From the NCBI GenBank assembly GCA_036406615.1, contig DASXAQ010000075.1, positions 1 to 11,979 on the forward strand: a DNA stretch of 11,979 nt, given 5' to 3'. This stretch comes from DASXAQ01 sp036406615 (GTDB lineage: Bacteria; Actinomycetota; UBA4738). Below are positions 1 through 7,397 of this stretch, piece after piece. Below the pieces are notes generated by a model. It saw only the letters and a list, made by a program, of their open reading frames with translations, did not search any database and had not been told where the DNA came from. The translations under genes and the position numbers were made by a program. The stretch's first letter is position 1; the number at the start of each line of letters is the position of its first letter.

Positions 1-8
1 TTCCAGGG

Positions 9-470
9 GTGGGTGAGAAGACCGTGGAAGTCCGCGCGGGACCGTACGATCTGTGGATGGGTTTTCGTCTCTGGCAGCTTCCGCTGCGCCTTGCCACCGG
101 CGCGTACATCCTGAACTCGGGGCTCGGGAAACGGGTCCCGGACGAGGCGCGCGCCAAGCGGTTGAAGGCCCAGGCCGAACTGGCTTATCCGCAGTTCGCC
201 GCCATGGCGCCGCTCGACTTCCAGCGGTTGCTGTCGCGAGCCGAGATCGCGCTCGGCGTCGCGCTGCTCATCCCGTTCCTTCCTTCGCGGCTGGTCGGCG
301 CCGGCCTGGCCGTCTTCTCCGGCAGCCTTCTGCGCATGTACTGGCGGAACCCCGAGATGCACCCGCCCGGAGACCCCAGGCCGTCGGGTCCCGGGATCGG
401 CGTCTCCAAGGACGTGTGGATGTTTGGGATCGCGCTCGCGCTGATCCTCGGGTCCGGCTCGGCGGACTGA
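9..470 (+). CDS. DoxX-like small membrane protein
   Basis: This is a 153-residue predicted membrane protein of the DoxX-like type. Four hydrophobic stretches are visible, at about residues 24-40, 78-92, 94-111 and 135-150. A charged region (about 41-75) lies between the first and second. The pattern LPLRLATGAYILNSGLGK near the N-terminus and a closing KDVWMFGIALALIL segment resemble a family of short actinobacterial DoxX-related proteins. The biochemical role of that family is poorly defined, so no function is assigned. The GTG start at position 9 is uncertain: it has no properly spaced Shine-Dalgarno sequence and sits at the window edge, so the gene could begin upstream, or at the ATG at 56. 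It converges on ileS with only 13 bp between the two stop codons and no hairpin there. Confidence 0.7.
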   Translation: MGEKTVEVRAGPYDLWMGFRLWQLPLRLATGAYILNSGLGKRVPDEARAKRLKAQAELAYPQFAAMAPLDFQRLLSRAEIALGVALLIPFLPSRLVGAGLAVFSGSLLRMYWRNPEMHPPGDPRPSGPGIGVSKDVWMFGIALALILGSGSAD

Positions 471-483
471 GCCGTGGCGGCCC

Positions 484-3400
484 TCAGGTCTCCGCTCGGA
501 CGACCTCGGGCTGGGTAGCGGACTCGGCCACGTCGATGCTCACGGCCAGCACCTCCTGGCCGATCCAGTCCGAGAACCGGAGCAGGTCCTCCATGGAAGC
601 AGGCAGCGTCACGCGGATCCGATCCGTCAGCTCGAGCCCGGCGGCCTTGCGCAGGTCGTTGAGGCCTCGGATCAGGTCGAACGCGCGGCCCTCCAACCGG
701 AGCTCGTCGTCCAGGTCGGTATCCAGCACCACGGAGATGGCGCCGTCGCCCGCGGCGGCCCAGCCCTCCAGCACCACGTGCTCGCCGCGCAGCACATCGT
801 CCGGGCCCAGCTCCACACCGGCCACCTCGATGCGTCCGCCGTCCAGCTCGCGGTAGTCGCCGGCATCCAGCGCGCGCTTGACCTCGGCCACCTTCGCGCC
901 GAGGCGCGGCCCGAGCACCGGCAGGTTCGGCCTGATCACGACCTTCGGCTCCGGGCCCTCGCCGAAGGCGACCTCCTTCACGCGCAGCTCATCGCGGATC
1001 TCGTCCGCGTGCGCGACCGCCAGCGGAGCGCCTCGGACGTACGCGCGGCGAAGCGGCTGGCGCACCTTCAGGCCCGACTCCGCGCGCGCCTGCCGGCCCA
1101 GTTCGACGACGCGGCGGACCTCGCCGACCTCCGCCAGGATGTCCGCCTCGGGCTCGTCCGCATGAGCCCAGCCGGCCAGGAAGACCGAGTCGGCCGCATC
1201 CACGCCCCCGTCCGAACCCGCGCACGGCGCCGCCACCAGCGTCTCCCACAGGTGCTCGCTCAGAAACGGGATGATGGGCGCGATCACATGGAGCGCGTGG
1301 ACCAGCGCGCACCACAGGGTTCGAAGCGCGGCCTGGTCCCCGTCCCAGAATCGCCGGCGCGACCGGCGGATGTACCAGTTCGAGAGGTCATCGACGAACG
1401 CGTCGAACGCCTGCGTGACGTTCACCGTCAGGAACGACTCGTACCCGTCGGTCGCCTCCGCGACCAGCCGTCGCGTGCGCGCCACCAGCCACCGGTCCAG
1501 CGGACGCAGTTCGGTGTCGTTCAGCCCCTCCAGGTCGGTCGGGTCGGGGCGGAAGCCCGCGATGTTCGCGTACTCGACGAAGAACGACACCGAGTTCCAG
1601 AACGTCAGGAGGTTGCGCTTGATCTGGTGGCCGGGCCCGAAGCCGAACCACAGGTCCTGGCTGGGCGGCTGCGCGCAGTACTGCCACCGCATGACGTCGG
1701 CGCCCATGCGGGCGAACGCGTCCTCGGCCTCGATCAGGTTGCCCCACGAACCGTGCATCTCGCGGCCGTGTTCGTCGAGCATCTTCTCGTAGCCCAGCAC
1801 CGCCTTGAACGGCGAGCGTCCGGTGATCGCCACCGACATGAACAGCTGCGAGTAGAACCACAGCCGGATCTGCTCGCGCATCTCCGAGACCCAGTCCGCC
1901 GGGAACCAGCGCTCCCAGTAAGTGTGGTCGGGCAGGTCCGCCCCGGACAGGCCGCGCGAGGCGCCGGTCGCGTAGCCGCCTTCGATCCACTCCGGGTTCT
2001 GCCAGCCGAGCGTCGAAAACGGCACGATCCCGGCGTCCAGCCATACGTCGCCGACCTCCGGGATCCGCCGCACTTCCTCCCCGCATGACGCGCAACGGAT
2101 GCCCACCTCGTCGATCCACGGGCGGTGCAGCTCCTCCAGTTGTTCGAGGCCCCCCGTCGCCCGCTCCTCCAGCTCGGGTCGAGACCCGATCACGGTCAGG
2201 TGCCCGCACTCGCACAGGTAGAAGGGGAGGGGCAGGCCGAAGAACCGCTTGCGCGAGATGTTCCAGTCGCCCATGTTGGTCAGCCAGTCCTCCATCCGCT
2301 TGCCCATGTACTCGGGCGTCCACGCAACGGAAGCGTTGGCCTCCAGCAGTTTCGGACGAAGGTCGTCGACGGCGATGAACCAGTCGTCGCTCAGCCGGAA
2401 GATCAGCGGGGTCTGGCACCGCCAGCAGTGCGGGTAGCGGTGCACGATCTCCTCGGCCGACACCAGGCGTCCGCGCTCCGACAGGTTCGCCACGATCTGG
2501 TCGGCGGACTCGACCGTGCCCATCCCGTGCAGCCAGCCGTATTCGGCGTGGAAGCGGCCGGCTTCGTCGACCGGCGTCAGCACCGCCAACCCGAGCGACT
2601 TCCCCAGCTCGAAGTCCTCCTCGCCACATCCCGGGGCGATGTGGACGATCCCGGAGCCCTCGTCCAGCGAGACCTCGTCCCACGGGATGACGCGGTGTTC
2701 CACACCCTCGGCCGCCGGCAGCTGATCGAACGGTCCCTCATACCGCAGGCCGACCAGCTCGCGGCCGAGCGCGGTCTTGAGCGCGGCCGCGTCCGGATCG
2801 CGCTCACGCGCAACCCATTCGCCTTCCTCGCGCAGGATGTATTCGGCGTCGGGGTGCACGGCGGCGGCGACGTTGGCCGGCAGCGTCCACGGGGTCGTCG
2901 TCCAGATCACCAGCGACTCGCCCGGCCGGTCTACCAGCGGGAAGCGAACGAACACCGACGGGTCGGTCTTGTCGCGGTACACGTCGCCCTGCATGAGCTC
3001 GTGCCGCGAGATCGACGTGCCGCACCGCGGGCACCACTCCGTCGAGCGGTGGCCCTTGTACAGCCACCCGCGCTCGTGCATCAACTTGAGGAATCCCCAG
3101 ATGTACTCGATGTTCGTGTCGGAGAACGTGAAGTAGTCGTTGCCCCAGTCCATCCACATGCCCAGACGGGTGGAGCCGCGGATCAGCTCCTTGGAGGACC
3201 AGGCAACCTTCTCGCGGCAGCGCCGGGCGAACTCGGCCAGCCCGAACGCTTCGACCTCCTGCTTCGAGTTGAACCCCAGCTCGCGTTCGACCCCGACCTC
3301 GATCCACAGGCCCTGGCAGTCGAACCCGTTCTGGTAGCGCTGGTCGAAGCCGCGCATGGCCTTGTACCGCTGGAACACGTCCTTCAGCGTCCGGCCCCAC

Positions 3401-3585
3401 GCCGTGTGGACGGCCAGGACCTTGTTCGCCGTCACGGGCCCGTCGACGAAGCTCCAGATGGGACCGCCGCGGTTGGACTCCCGCAGGCGTTCGAACGTGC
3501 GGTCGCGCTCCCAGCGGTCGAGGATCTCGAGCTCCAGCGCCGGGTGGTCGGGCTTCGGGGGCAGGCGCGAGAACACGGGTTCCAT
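484..3585 (-). CDS. ileS: Isoleucine--tRNA ligase with divergent signature motifs
   Basis: This 1033-residue class I aminoacyl-tRNA synthetase should charge tRNA-Ile in the cytoplasm; its length matches large IleS proteins. Visible parts: the catalytic N-terminus with H60-TAW in place of HIGH; a zinc-type WCPRCGTS (C185, C188); the CP1 editing domain with WTTTPWTLPAN (228-238) and GSGIVHIAPGCGEED (310-324); YPHCWRC (C387, C390) and CASC (C498, C501) cysteine pairs; GDWNISRKRFFGLPLP (439-454); DVWLDAG (513-519); and E609-MHGS in place of KMSKS. The anticodon-binding region contains DDLSNWYIRRSRRRFW (732-747). The ATG at 3585 is chosen because homology starts there and a -10 motif lies 7 nt upstream. 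The reading frame stays open far upstream, but that part is antisense to the next gene. The altered HIGH and KMSKS motifs are the main oddity. Identity as IleS rather than ValS or LeuS rests on overall resemblance. Confidence 0.93.
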   Translation of the reverse strand: MEPVFSRLPPKPDHPALELEILDRWERDRTFERLRESNRGGPIWSFVDGPVTANKVLAVHTAWGRTLKDVFQRYKAMRGFDQRYQNGFDCQGLWIEVGVERELGFNSKQEVEAFGLAEFARRCREKVAWSSKELIRGSTRLGMWMDWGNDYFTFSDTNIEYIWGFLKLMHERGWLYKGHRSTEWCPRCGTSISRHELMQGDVYRDKTDPSVFVRFPLVDRPGESLVIWTTTPWTLPANVAAAVHPDAEYILREEGEWVARERDPDAAALKTALGRELVGLRYEGPFDQLPAAEGVEHRVIPWDEVSLDEGSGIVHIAPGCGEEDFELGKSLGLAVLTPVDEAGRFHAEYGWLHGMGTVESADQIVANLSERGRLVSAEEIVHRYPHCWRCQTPLIFRLSDDWFIAVDDLRPKLLEANASVAWTPEYMGKRMEDWLTNMGDWNISRKRFFGLPLPFYLCECGHLTVIGSRPELEERATGGLEQLEELHRPWIDEVGIRCASCGEEVRRIPEVGDVWLDAGIVPFSTLGWQNPEWIEGGYATGASRGLSGADLPDHTYWERWFPADWVSEMREQIRLWFYSQLFMSVAITGRSPFKAVLGYEKMLDEHGREMHGSWGNLIEAEDAFARMGADVMRWQYCAQPPSQDLWFGFGPGHQIKRNLLTFWNSVSFFVEYANIAGFRPDPTDLEGLNDTELRPLDRWLVARTRRLVAEATDGYESFLTVNVTQAFDAFVDDLSNWYIRRSRRRFWDGDQAALRTLWCALVHALHVIAPIIPFLSEHLWETLVAAPCAGSDGGVDAADSVFLAGWAHADEPEADILAEVGEVRRVVELGRQARAESGLKVRQPLRRAYVRGAPLAVAHADEIRDELRVKEVAFGEGPEPKVVIRPNLPVLGPRLGAKVAEVKRALDAGDYRELDGGRIEVAGVELGPDDVLRGEHVVLEGWAAAGDGAISVVLDTDLDDELRLEGRAFDLIRGLNDLRKAAGLELTDRIRVTLPASMEDLLRFSDWIGQEVLAVSIDVAESATQPEVVRAET

Positions 3586-3592
3586 GAAGGTG

Positions 3593-3598
3593 AGTCTA
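3593..3598 (-). promoter_or_regulatory. Putative ileS -10 element (leaderless promoter)
   Basis: On the minus strand TAGACT is followed by seven bases (CACCTTC) and then the ileS ATG. It fits the TANNNT form of actinobacterial -10 boxes. Transcription would start at or within a base or two of the ATG, and no Shine-Dalgarno sequence is present, so ileS is probably translated from a leaderless mRNA. No good -35 hexamer is seen 16-19 bp upstream. This is inference from sequence only. Confidence 0.5.
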
Positions 3599-3635
3599 GC
3601 CTGCGCCCCCTTCGGCCCGGCCGGTTGCGCCCCCC

Positions 3636-3679
3636 GTGACGCGTCGGTGACGCCTGCGTGACGGGGGCGTGACGCTGCG
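3636..3679. repeat. Four GTGACG direct repeats with 11-bp period
   Basis: GTGACG occurs at 3636-3641, 3647-3652, 3658-3663 and 3669-3674, exactly 11 bp apart each time; the 5 bases between copies differ. The array lies in the 168-bp divergent region between ileS and the hydrolase gene. About one helical turn per unit would place each copy on the same DNA face, as in direct-repeat operators of OmpR/PhoB-type response regulators. Read on the minus strand the unit is CGTCAC. The binding protein is unknown. Confidence 0.6.
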
Positions 3680-3683
3680 CCGC

Positions 3684-3689
3684 TACAAC
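3684..3689 (+). promoter_or_regulatory. Possible -10 element for the hydrolase gene
   Basis: TACAAC lies 9 bp after the last GTGACG repeat and 64 bp before the GTG start codon. No -35 consensus is present; the expected -35 position falls inside the repeat array, which would suit an activator-dependent promoter. Weak single-motif evidence. Confidence 0.25.
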
Positions 3690-3703
3690 CTCGCTTCGAG
3701 GCG

Positions 3704-3724
3704 GCCCGACGGTCCGCCCGACGG
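3704..3724 (+). repeat. Short tandem direct repeat in hydrolase leader
   Basis: GCCCGACGG occurs at 3704-3712 and again at 3716-3724, a 12-bp period, between the possible -10 and the ribosome-binding site of the hydrolase gene. A small inverted repeat, CCTCG-CTT-CGAGG (3689-3701), sits just upstream. Either could be chance in GC-rich DNA. Confidence 0.35.
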
Positions 3725-3743
3725 GTTCCGGCCACAGGGAAAC

Positions 3744-3750
3744 GGGAGGG
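3744..3750 (+). promoter_or_regulatory. Ribosome-binding site fixing the GTG start
   Basis: GGGAGGG lies 3 bases before the GTG at 3754 and supports it as the start of the hydrolase. The spacing is short, but the aminotransferase has the same arrangement (GGGAGG then 4 nt then GTG). Confidence 0.6.
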
Positions 3751-3753
3751 TAC

Positions 3754-5223
3754 GTGAGCGAGCCAGGGCTGCCGATCATCTACGTGCGCGGGTACGAAGG
3801 GAACCAGGCGGGTGTGGAGACCACCGTCGACGATCCCTTCTACGGGTTCAACACCGGCTCCACGCACATCCGGGTCAACGGGGACGGGGACCCGCAGTTC
3901 TACGAGTTCGAAAGCCCGCTGCTTCGGCTGCTGGAGGACCACGGCTACGAGATCCTGGTGCGCGGCAGCCAGAAGGCGCTGCTGGAGACCGGCGAGAAGG
4001 GCTCGCTGTCCGAGCACCAGCGCTCCATCTGGATCTACCGCTTCTACGACGAGACGTCGGAGACGTTCGGGCCGGGCGGGGGCAGGCGCCTGCTGATCGA
4101 GGAGGCCGCAGCCGGGCTTCGCGTCATGGTCGACCGCGTGCGCGAGACGACCACGGCCGAGCGGGTCGTGTTGGTGGCGCACTCCATGGGCGGGCTGATC
4201 TGCCGCTCGCTGATCCAGAAGATCTACCCGGAAGCTGGGGCCAAGGCCGAGGACTACATCGACCGGGTGTTCACGTACGGGACGCCCCACGGCGGGATCC
4301 ACTTCGCCGTCGGCGGCGGCCTGATCGACTGGGCGATGGAGAAGTTCGGACAGCACGGCTCGGACACGTTCGGACGCGACCGCATGTACGCGTTCCTGAC
4401 GCCGGGTGCGAAGCCCGACGCCACGGCGCCGGGTGCCGACGAGTTCGATCAGCGCTCGCTGAACGGCAGCTTCCCGGCCGAGCGCTTCTTCTGCCTGGTC
4501 GGCACCGACCCGGGCGACTACGGCGCGGCGCTCGGCCTGTCCAAGGTGGCCGTCGGGCCGAAGAGCGACGGGCTGGTGCAGATCGAGAACGCGTCGCTGG
4601 AGGGGACGCCGCGCGCGTACGTGCACCGAAGCCACAGCGGCCGCTACGGCGAGGTCAACTCCGAGGAGGGGTACCAGAACCTCCAGCGCTTCCTGTTCGG
4701 GAACATCCGGGTGAACGTGAAGCTGACCGGCCTCGCGCTGCCCGACGACGGCGGCTCGCACCAGCTGGAGGTTCGCCTGGCGATCCGCGGCAACCCGGTG
4801 GTGATCAACGAGCAGCTGACCGCGCACTACTGCCCGATCATGCTGGACGACCTGGGCCCCGACGTCGACCTGTTCACGACGTTCCTCAACTCGGAGAAGT
4901 CGGCGGTGGCCGACGGCACGTCCCGGTCGGCGCTGCGGCTCGCGCTGTACTCGATCGAGCAGTCGAATGGGCACTTCGACTTCCTGCACCACCTCGAGCA
5001 GGTGCCCGTGTGGTCGGCGTACCTCGTGGTGGACGTGACGCCCGAGGGCGACGGGTTTGCGGCGAAGTACGGGTGGACGCAGCAGGACGCCCCCGCGACC
5101 CCGCTGGGGGCGGACCGGCGGGTGGCGTTGCCGCCGGAGGCGCTCACGGATCGGGTCTTCGGGCCGAACGCCGCGCTGGTCCTGGACGCGTCGCGCTGGG
5201 TCTCGGCGAAGGCCGTTCAGTAG
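3754..5223 (+). CDS. Alpha/beta-hydrolase, lipase/PGAP1-like, substrate unknown
   Basis: A 489-residue alpha/beta-hydrolase fold protein, most like lipases and PGAP1/LCAT-type esterases. The nucleophile elbow is VLVAHSMGGL with Ser144. It is followed by FTYGTPHGG (173-181), a loop typical of lipase-like hydrolases. The likely acid is Asp272 in the SDGLVQIENA segment, and the likely base is His294 (or His291) in HRSHSGRYGEV, just before a helix that closes the catalytic domain near residue 316. Residues about 318-489 form a second region rich in predicted beta strands with no motif I recognise. There is no signal peptide or membrane segment, so it is probably cytoplasmic. The GTG start has a GGGAGGG ribosome-binding site. 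It is transcribed alone, divergently from ileS, and its last 7 bp overlap the end of the dehydrogenase gene on the other strand. The substrate cannot be told from sequence; lipid esters are a guess from the fold. Confidence 0.82.
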   Translation: MSEPGLPIIYVRGYEGNQAGVETTVDDPFYGFNTGSTHIRVNGDGDPQFYEFESPLLRLLEDHGYEILVRGSQKALLETGEKGSLSEHQRSIWIYRFYDETSETFGPGGGRRLLIEEAAAGLRVMVDRVRETTTAERVVLVAHSMGGLICRSLIQKIYPEAGAKAEDYIDRVFTYGTPHGGIHFAVGGGLIDWAMEKFGQHGSDTFGRDRMYAFLTPGAKPDATAPGADEFDQRSLNGSFPAERFFCLVGTDPGDYGAALGLSKVAVGPKSDGLVQIENASLEGTPRAYVHRSHSGRYGEVNSEEGYQNLQRFLFGNIRVNVKLTGLALPDDGGSHQLEVRLAIRGNPVVINEQLTAHYCPIMLDDLGPDVDLFTTFLNSEKSAVADGTSRSALRLALYSIEQSNGHFDFLHHLEQVPVWSAYLVVDVTPEGDGFAAKYGWTQQDAPATPLGADRRVALPPEALTDRVFGPNAALVLDASRWVSAKAVQ

Positions 5224-6146
5224 CCGGCGTCGACCACGTTGCGCAGCGGCTCGCCGCCGCTCCAGCGCGCGAGCTGATCGCGAACGAGCGCATAGACGGT
5301 CGCCTGCCAGTCGGGCGCCAGGCCGGCCACGTGCGGGGTGATCAGCACGCCCGGCGCGCGCCAGAGCGGGTGCCCGGCGGGCAGCGGTTCGGGGTCGGTC
5401 ACGTCCAGGACCGCGCGAACCCGGCCCTCGGACAGGGCCGCCAGCAGCGCGTCGGTGTCGACGAGGCGGCCGCGCGCGGCGTTGACCAGCAGCGCCCCGG
5501 GCTTCATTCGCGCGAGGAAGTCCGCGTCCACGCACCCGGTGGTCTCCGACGTGAGCGGCAGGAGCACGACGACCACGTCGTTCGCGCGTAGCAGCTGCGG
5601 CAGCGCGTCCCACCCGTTCACACCGTCGCGCGGGTGTCTGGCGACGCGGTCGATCGCCGGGCCGAACGGCTCCAGCCGGCGCTCGACCGCCCGGGCGATC
5701 GAGCCGTATCCCAGCAGCAGCACGCGCGCGCCCTCCAGCGGCGCCACGGTCCGCGACTCCCACCGCTCCGCGAGCTGATCGTCCCGGAACCCCCCGAGGT
5801 CCTTGAGGCCGGCGAGGATCGCGGCCAGCACCCATTCGGCCACGGGACGGTCGTGTCCGCCCCGCGCGGAGCACAGCACGACGCCCTCGGGCACGCCGCC
5901 GACGATCCAGTCGACGCCCGCCGACAGCGTCTGGATCAGTTGAAGCTTTGGCATCCGTCCCCAGAGCATCGGGAGCTGGCCGGCCGGCCCCGACGAGCCC
6001 ATGCCCATCGGAGGGACCAGCGCCTGCACGTCGCCCAGCCGCGGATCCGAAGCGGGGTCGTCGGGGAACGCGACGAACTCGAGGTCGCCCGGAGGCGGTC
6101 CGAGCAGGCCCAGCCCGTCCTTCGGAACCCAGACGAGGCGGCTCAT
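5217..6146 (-). CDS. D-isomer-specific 2-hydroxyacid dehydrogenase
   Basis: A 309-residue NAD(P)-dependent dehydrogenase of the D-2-hydroxyacid family, which reduces 2-oxo acids to D-2-hydroxy acids or the reverse. The Rossmann nucleotide loop is LLGYGSIA (144-151), with Ala in place of the third Gly. The catalytic residues are in place: Arg225 in VNAARGRLVD, Glu253 in DPEPLP and His272 in ITPHVAG. SAGVDW (75-80) matches the usual substrate loop. After the second strand of the nucleotide fold the sequence reads VARHPR (168-173), with basic residues where NAD-specific members carry an acidic one. NADP(H) is therefore the more likely cofactor, by inference. ATG at 6146 has only a weak ribosome-binding site and follows the aminotransferase stop by 19 bp, so the two are probably co-transcribed. 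The substrate is unknown; glyoxylate/hydroxypyruvate reductase-like activity is possible. Confidence 0.88.
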   Translation of the reverse strand: MSRLVWVPKDGLGLLGPPPGDLEFVAFPDDPASDPRLGDVQALVPPMGMGSSGPAGQLPMLWGRMPKLQLIQTLSAGVDWIVGGVPEGVVLCSARGGHDRPVAEWVLAAILAGLKDLGGFRDDQLAERWESRTVAPLEGARVLLLGYGSIARAVERRLEPFGPAIDRVARHPRDGVNGWDALPQLLRANDVVVVLLPLTSETTGCVDADFLARMKPGALLVNAARGRLVDTDALLAALSEGRVRAVLDVTDPEPLPAGHPLWRAPGVLITPHVAGLAPDWQATVYALVRDQLARWSGGEPLRNVVDAGY

Positions 6147-6165
6147 CGGCCCACGTGGATCGCGT

Positions 6166-7275
6166 TCAGCCGGCCGACGCGTCCAGCGCCCGACCGACCG
6201 CGTCCAGGCCGTCTGCCAGCTCCTGCGCCTGGGGCCATCCGAATCCGATGCGCATGTACGAGGGAGGCTGCTCGAACCAGTGTCCGGGGCCGACCATCGT
6301 GCCGAACTGGTCTCGAAGCGTCCGGTAGAAACGATCCGTGTCGATGCGGGCCTCCGGCCGCATCCGCGGGAAGCAGACTGCGCCGCCGGTCGGCTCGACC
6401 CACTCCATGTCCGCGCGCGTGCCCATCCACGCGCGCGTCACCCCGAAGCTCTCCAGGATCTTCGCGCGACACGCCGGGAGCCAGCGATCGCGCGCCTGCA
6501 ACACGCGCAGCGCGATCTCCTCGTCGACGACCGATCCCGTCAGGCAGACCTGTTCCTTCGCCGCGAGGAACGTCTCCATCAGCTGTGTGTCGCTGCACAG
6601 GATCCACCCGGTTCGAATCCCCGGCATGCCGTACGCCTTCGACAGGCTGCCGACGGCGACGACATGGGGTCCGATCGACGCCGCCGGGGGAGCGGGGTCG
6701 CCGAAGGACATCTCGCGGTACGTCTCGTCCAGCAGGAGCCGGGCACCGGCGCGCCCGGCGATGGCGGAAACCTCGTGCAGCGCCTCAGCGTCGATGGTCG
6801 TGCCGGTCGGGTTGTGCGGCGACGTGAGGCTGATCAGCCTCGTCGACGGCGTGACGGCCGCGGCGACGCGCTCGGGGTCGACGCGCCATCCGTCTTCGAA
6901 CCGGAGGTCGAGGTACGCGATCCCACAGCCGATCGCGCGCGGCGTTTCGAGGTTGCTGGCGTAGTTCGGCCGCGCGACGACGATGTGGTCGTCCGGCCCG
7001 AGCAACGTCGTCGCGACGATGAACAGCGCCATCGCGGCGCCGCCGGTGACCAGCGCGTGGGACGCGTCCAGGCCCTGGGCGTCGGCGGCAAGCAGCTCGC
7101 GGAGCTCTGCGCGGCCCCGGTGATCGTCGTAGCGAAGGGTCACGCCGTCCAGGTCGATCCCGAGCTCTTTCAGCGGCACGTCGGGCAGCGAGCTTTCGGC
7201 AAGGTTGCAGCGGATCGCGTCGTAGCCGAGCTCCTCGGGCGACTCGACCTCCATGACCATTCGCCGGTAGCGCAC
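6166..7275 (-). CDS. PLP-dependent aminotransferase, class I/II
   Basis: A 369-residue fold-type-I aminotransferase, expected to move an amino group between an amino acid and a 2-oxo acid. The PLP-binding residues are all visible: Asn155 in SPHNPTG, Asp183 and Tyr186 in LLDETYREM, the Schiff-base Lys213 in VGSLSKAYGMPG, Arg221, and the carboxylate-binding Arg342 in YMRIGFG. Tyr105 in RPNYASN is at the ring-stacking position. The GTG at 7275 is chosen because GGGAGG (7280-7285 on the minus strand) lies 4 nt before it; ATG codons at 7260 and 7254 are alternatives. The frame stays open to 7875, but that part is antisense to the molybdoenzyme. It is the first gene of a probable two-gene operon with the 2-hydroxyacid dehydrogenase. 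The amino-acid substrate cannot be assigned; the overall sequence is closest in feel to aspartate/capreomycidine-synthase-like subgroups, without certainty. Confidence 0.88.
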   Translation of the reverse strand: MRYRRMVMEVESPEELGYDAIRCNLAESSLPDVPLKELGIDLDGVTLRYDDHRGRAELRELLAADAQGLDASHALVTGGAAMALFIVATTLLGPDDHIVVARPNYASNLETPRAIGCGIAYLDLRFEDGWRVDPERVAAAVTPSTRLISLTSPHNPTGTTIDAEALHEVSAIAGRAGARLLLDETYREMSFGDPAPPAASIGPHVVAVGSLSKAYGMPGIRTGWILCSDTQLMETFLAAKEQVCLTGSVVDEEIALRVLQARDRWLPACRAKILESFGVTRAWMGTRADMEWVEPTGGAVCFPRMRPEARIDTDRFYRTLRDQFGTMVGPGHWFEQPPSYMRIGFGWPQAQELADGLDAVGRALDASAG

Positions 7276-7279
7276 GCGA

Positions 7280-7285
7280 CCTCCC
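7280..7285 (-). promoter_or_regulatory. Ribosome-binding site fixing aminotransferase start
   Basis: GGGAGG on the minus strand, 4 nt before the GTG at 7275. It favours this GTG over the two in-frame ATG codons 5 and 7 codons downstream. Confidence 0.6.
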
Positions 7286-7306
7286 GTCGCCCATGGCGGT
7301 GCGCGA

Positions 7307-7312
7307 AGTCTA
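7307..7312 (-). promoter_or_regulatory. Putative -10 element of aminotransferase operon
   Basis: TAGACT on the minus strand, the same hexamer as in front of ileS. It lies 31 nt from the GTG start, which would give a short leader of about 25 nt that includes the GGGAGG site. No clear -35 is seen. Confidence 0.35.
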
Positions 7313-7397
7313 CGCTCGTGCCGGGACCGAGCCGCCGGCCTGCTCCCGGTCGCTCCGATCCTTCCGGTTCGCGGAGTTGCCCGGTACCCTGGACTCA

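Noticed and set aside
3599..3635. GC-rich partial palindromes (CGGCCCGGCCGG region) considered as a terminator or T-box part.
   Set aside because: No stable extended stem with a U-tract and no recognisable T-box sequence could be found by eye; simple GC composition explains them.
2125..3639. A 504-codon open frame on the + strand antisense to ileS, and similar long frames at 778-2088.
   Set aside because: Both mirror the codon bias of ileS, show no domain, and have Arg/Val/Pro-rich composition typical of antisense frames in GC-rich genes.
3586..5874. The open frame of ileS runs about 760 codons upstream of its ATG.
   Set aside because: It is antisense to the hydrolase and dehydrogenase genes, its translation is low-complexity Arg/Ala/Gly-rich, and IleS homology begins at the ATG at 3585. 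This is a typical high-GC shadow frame.
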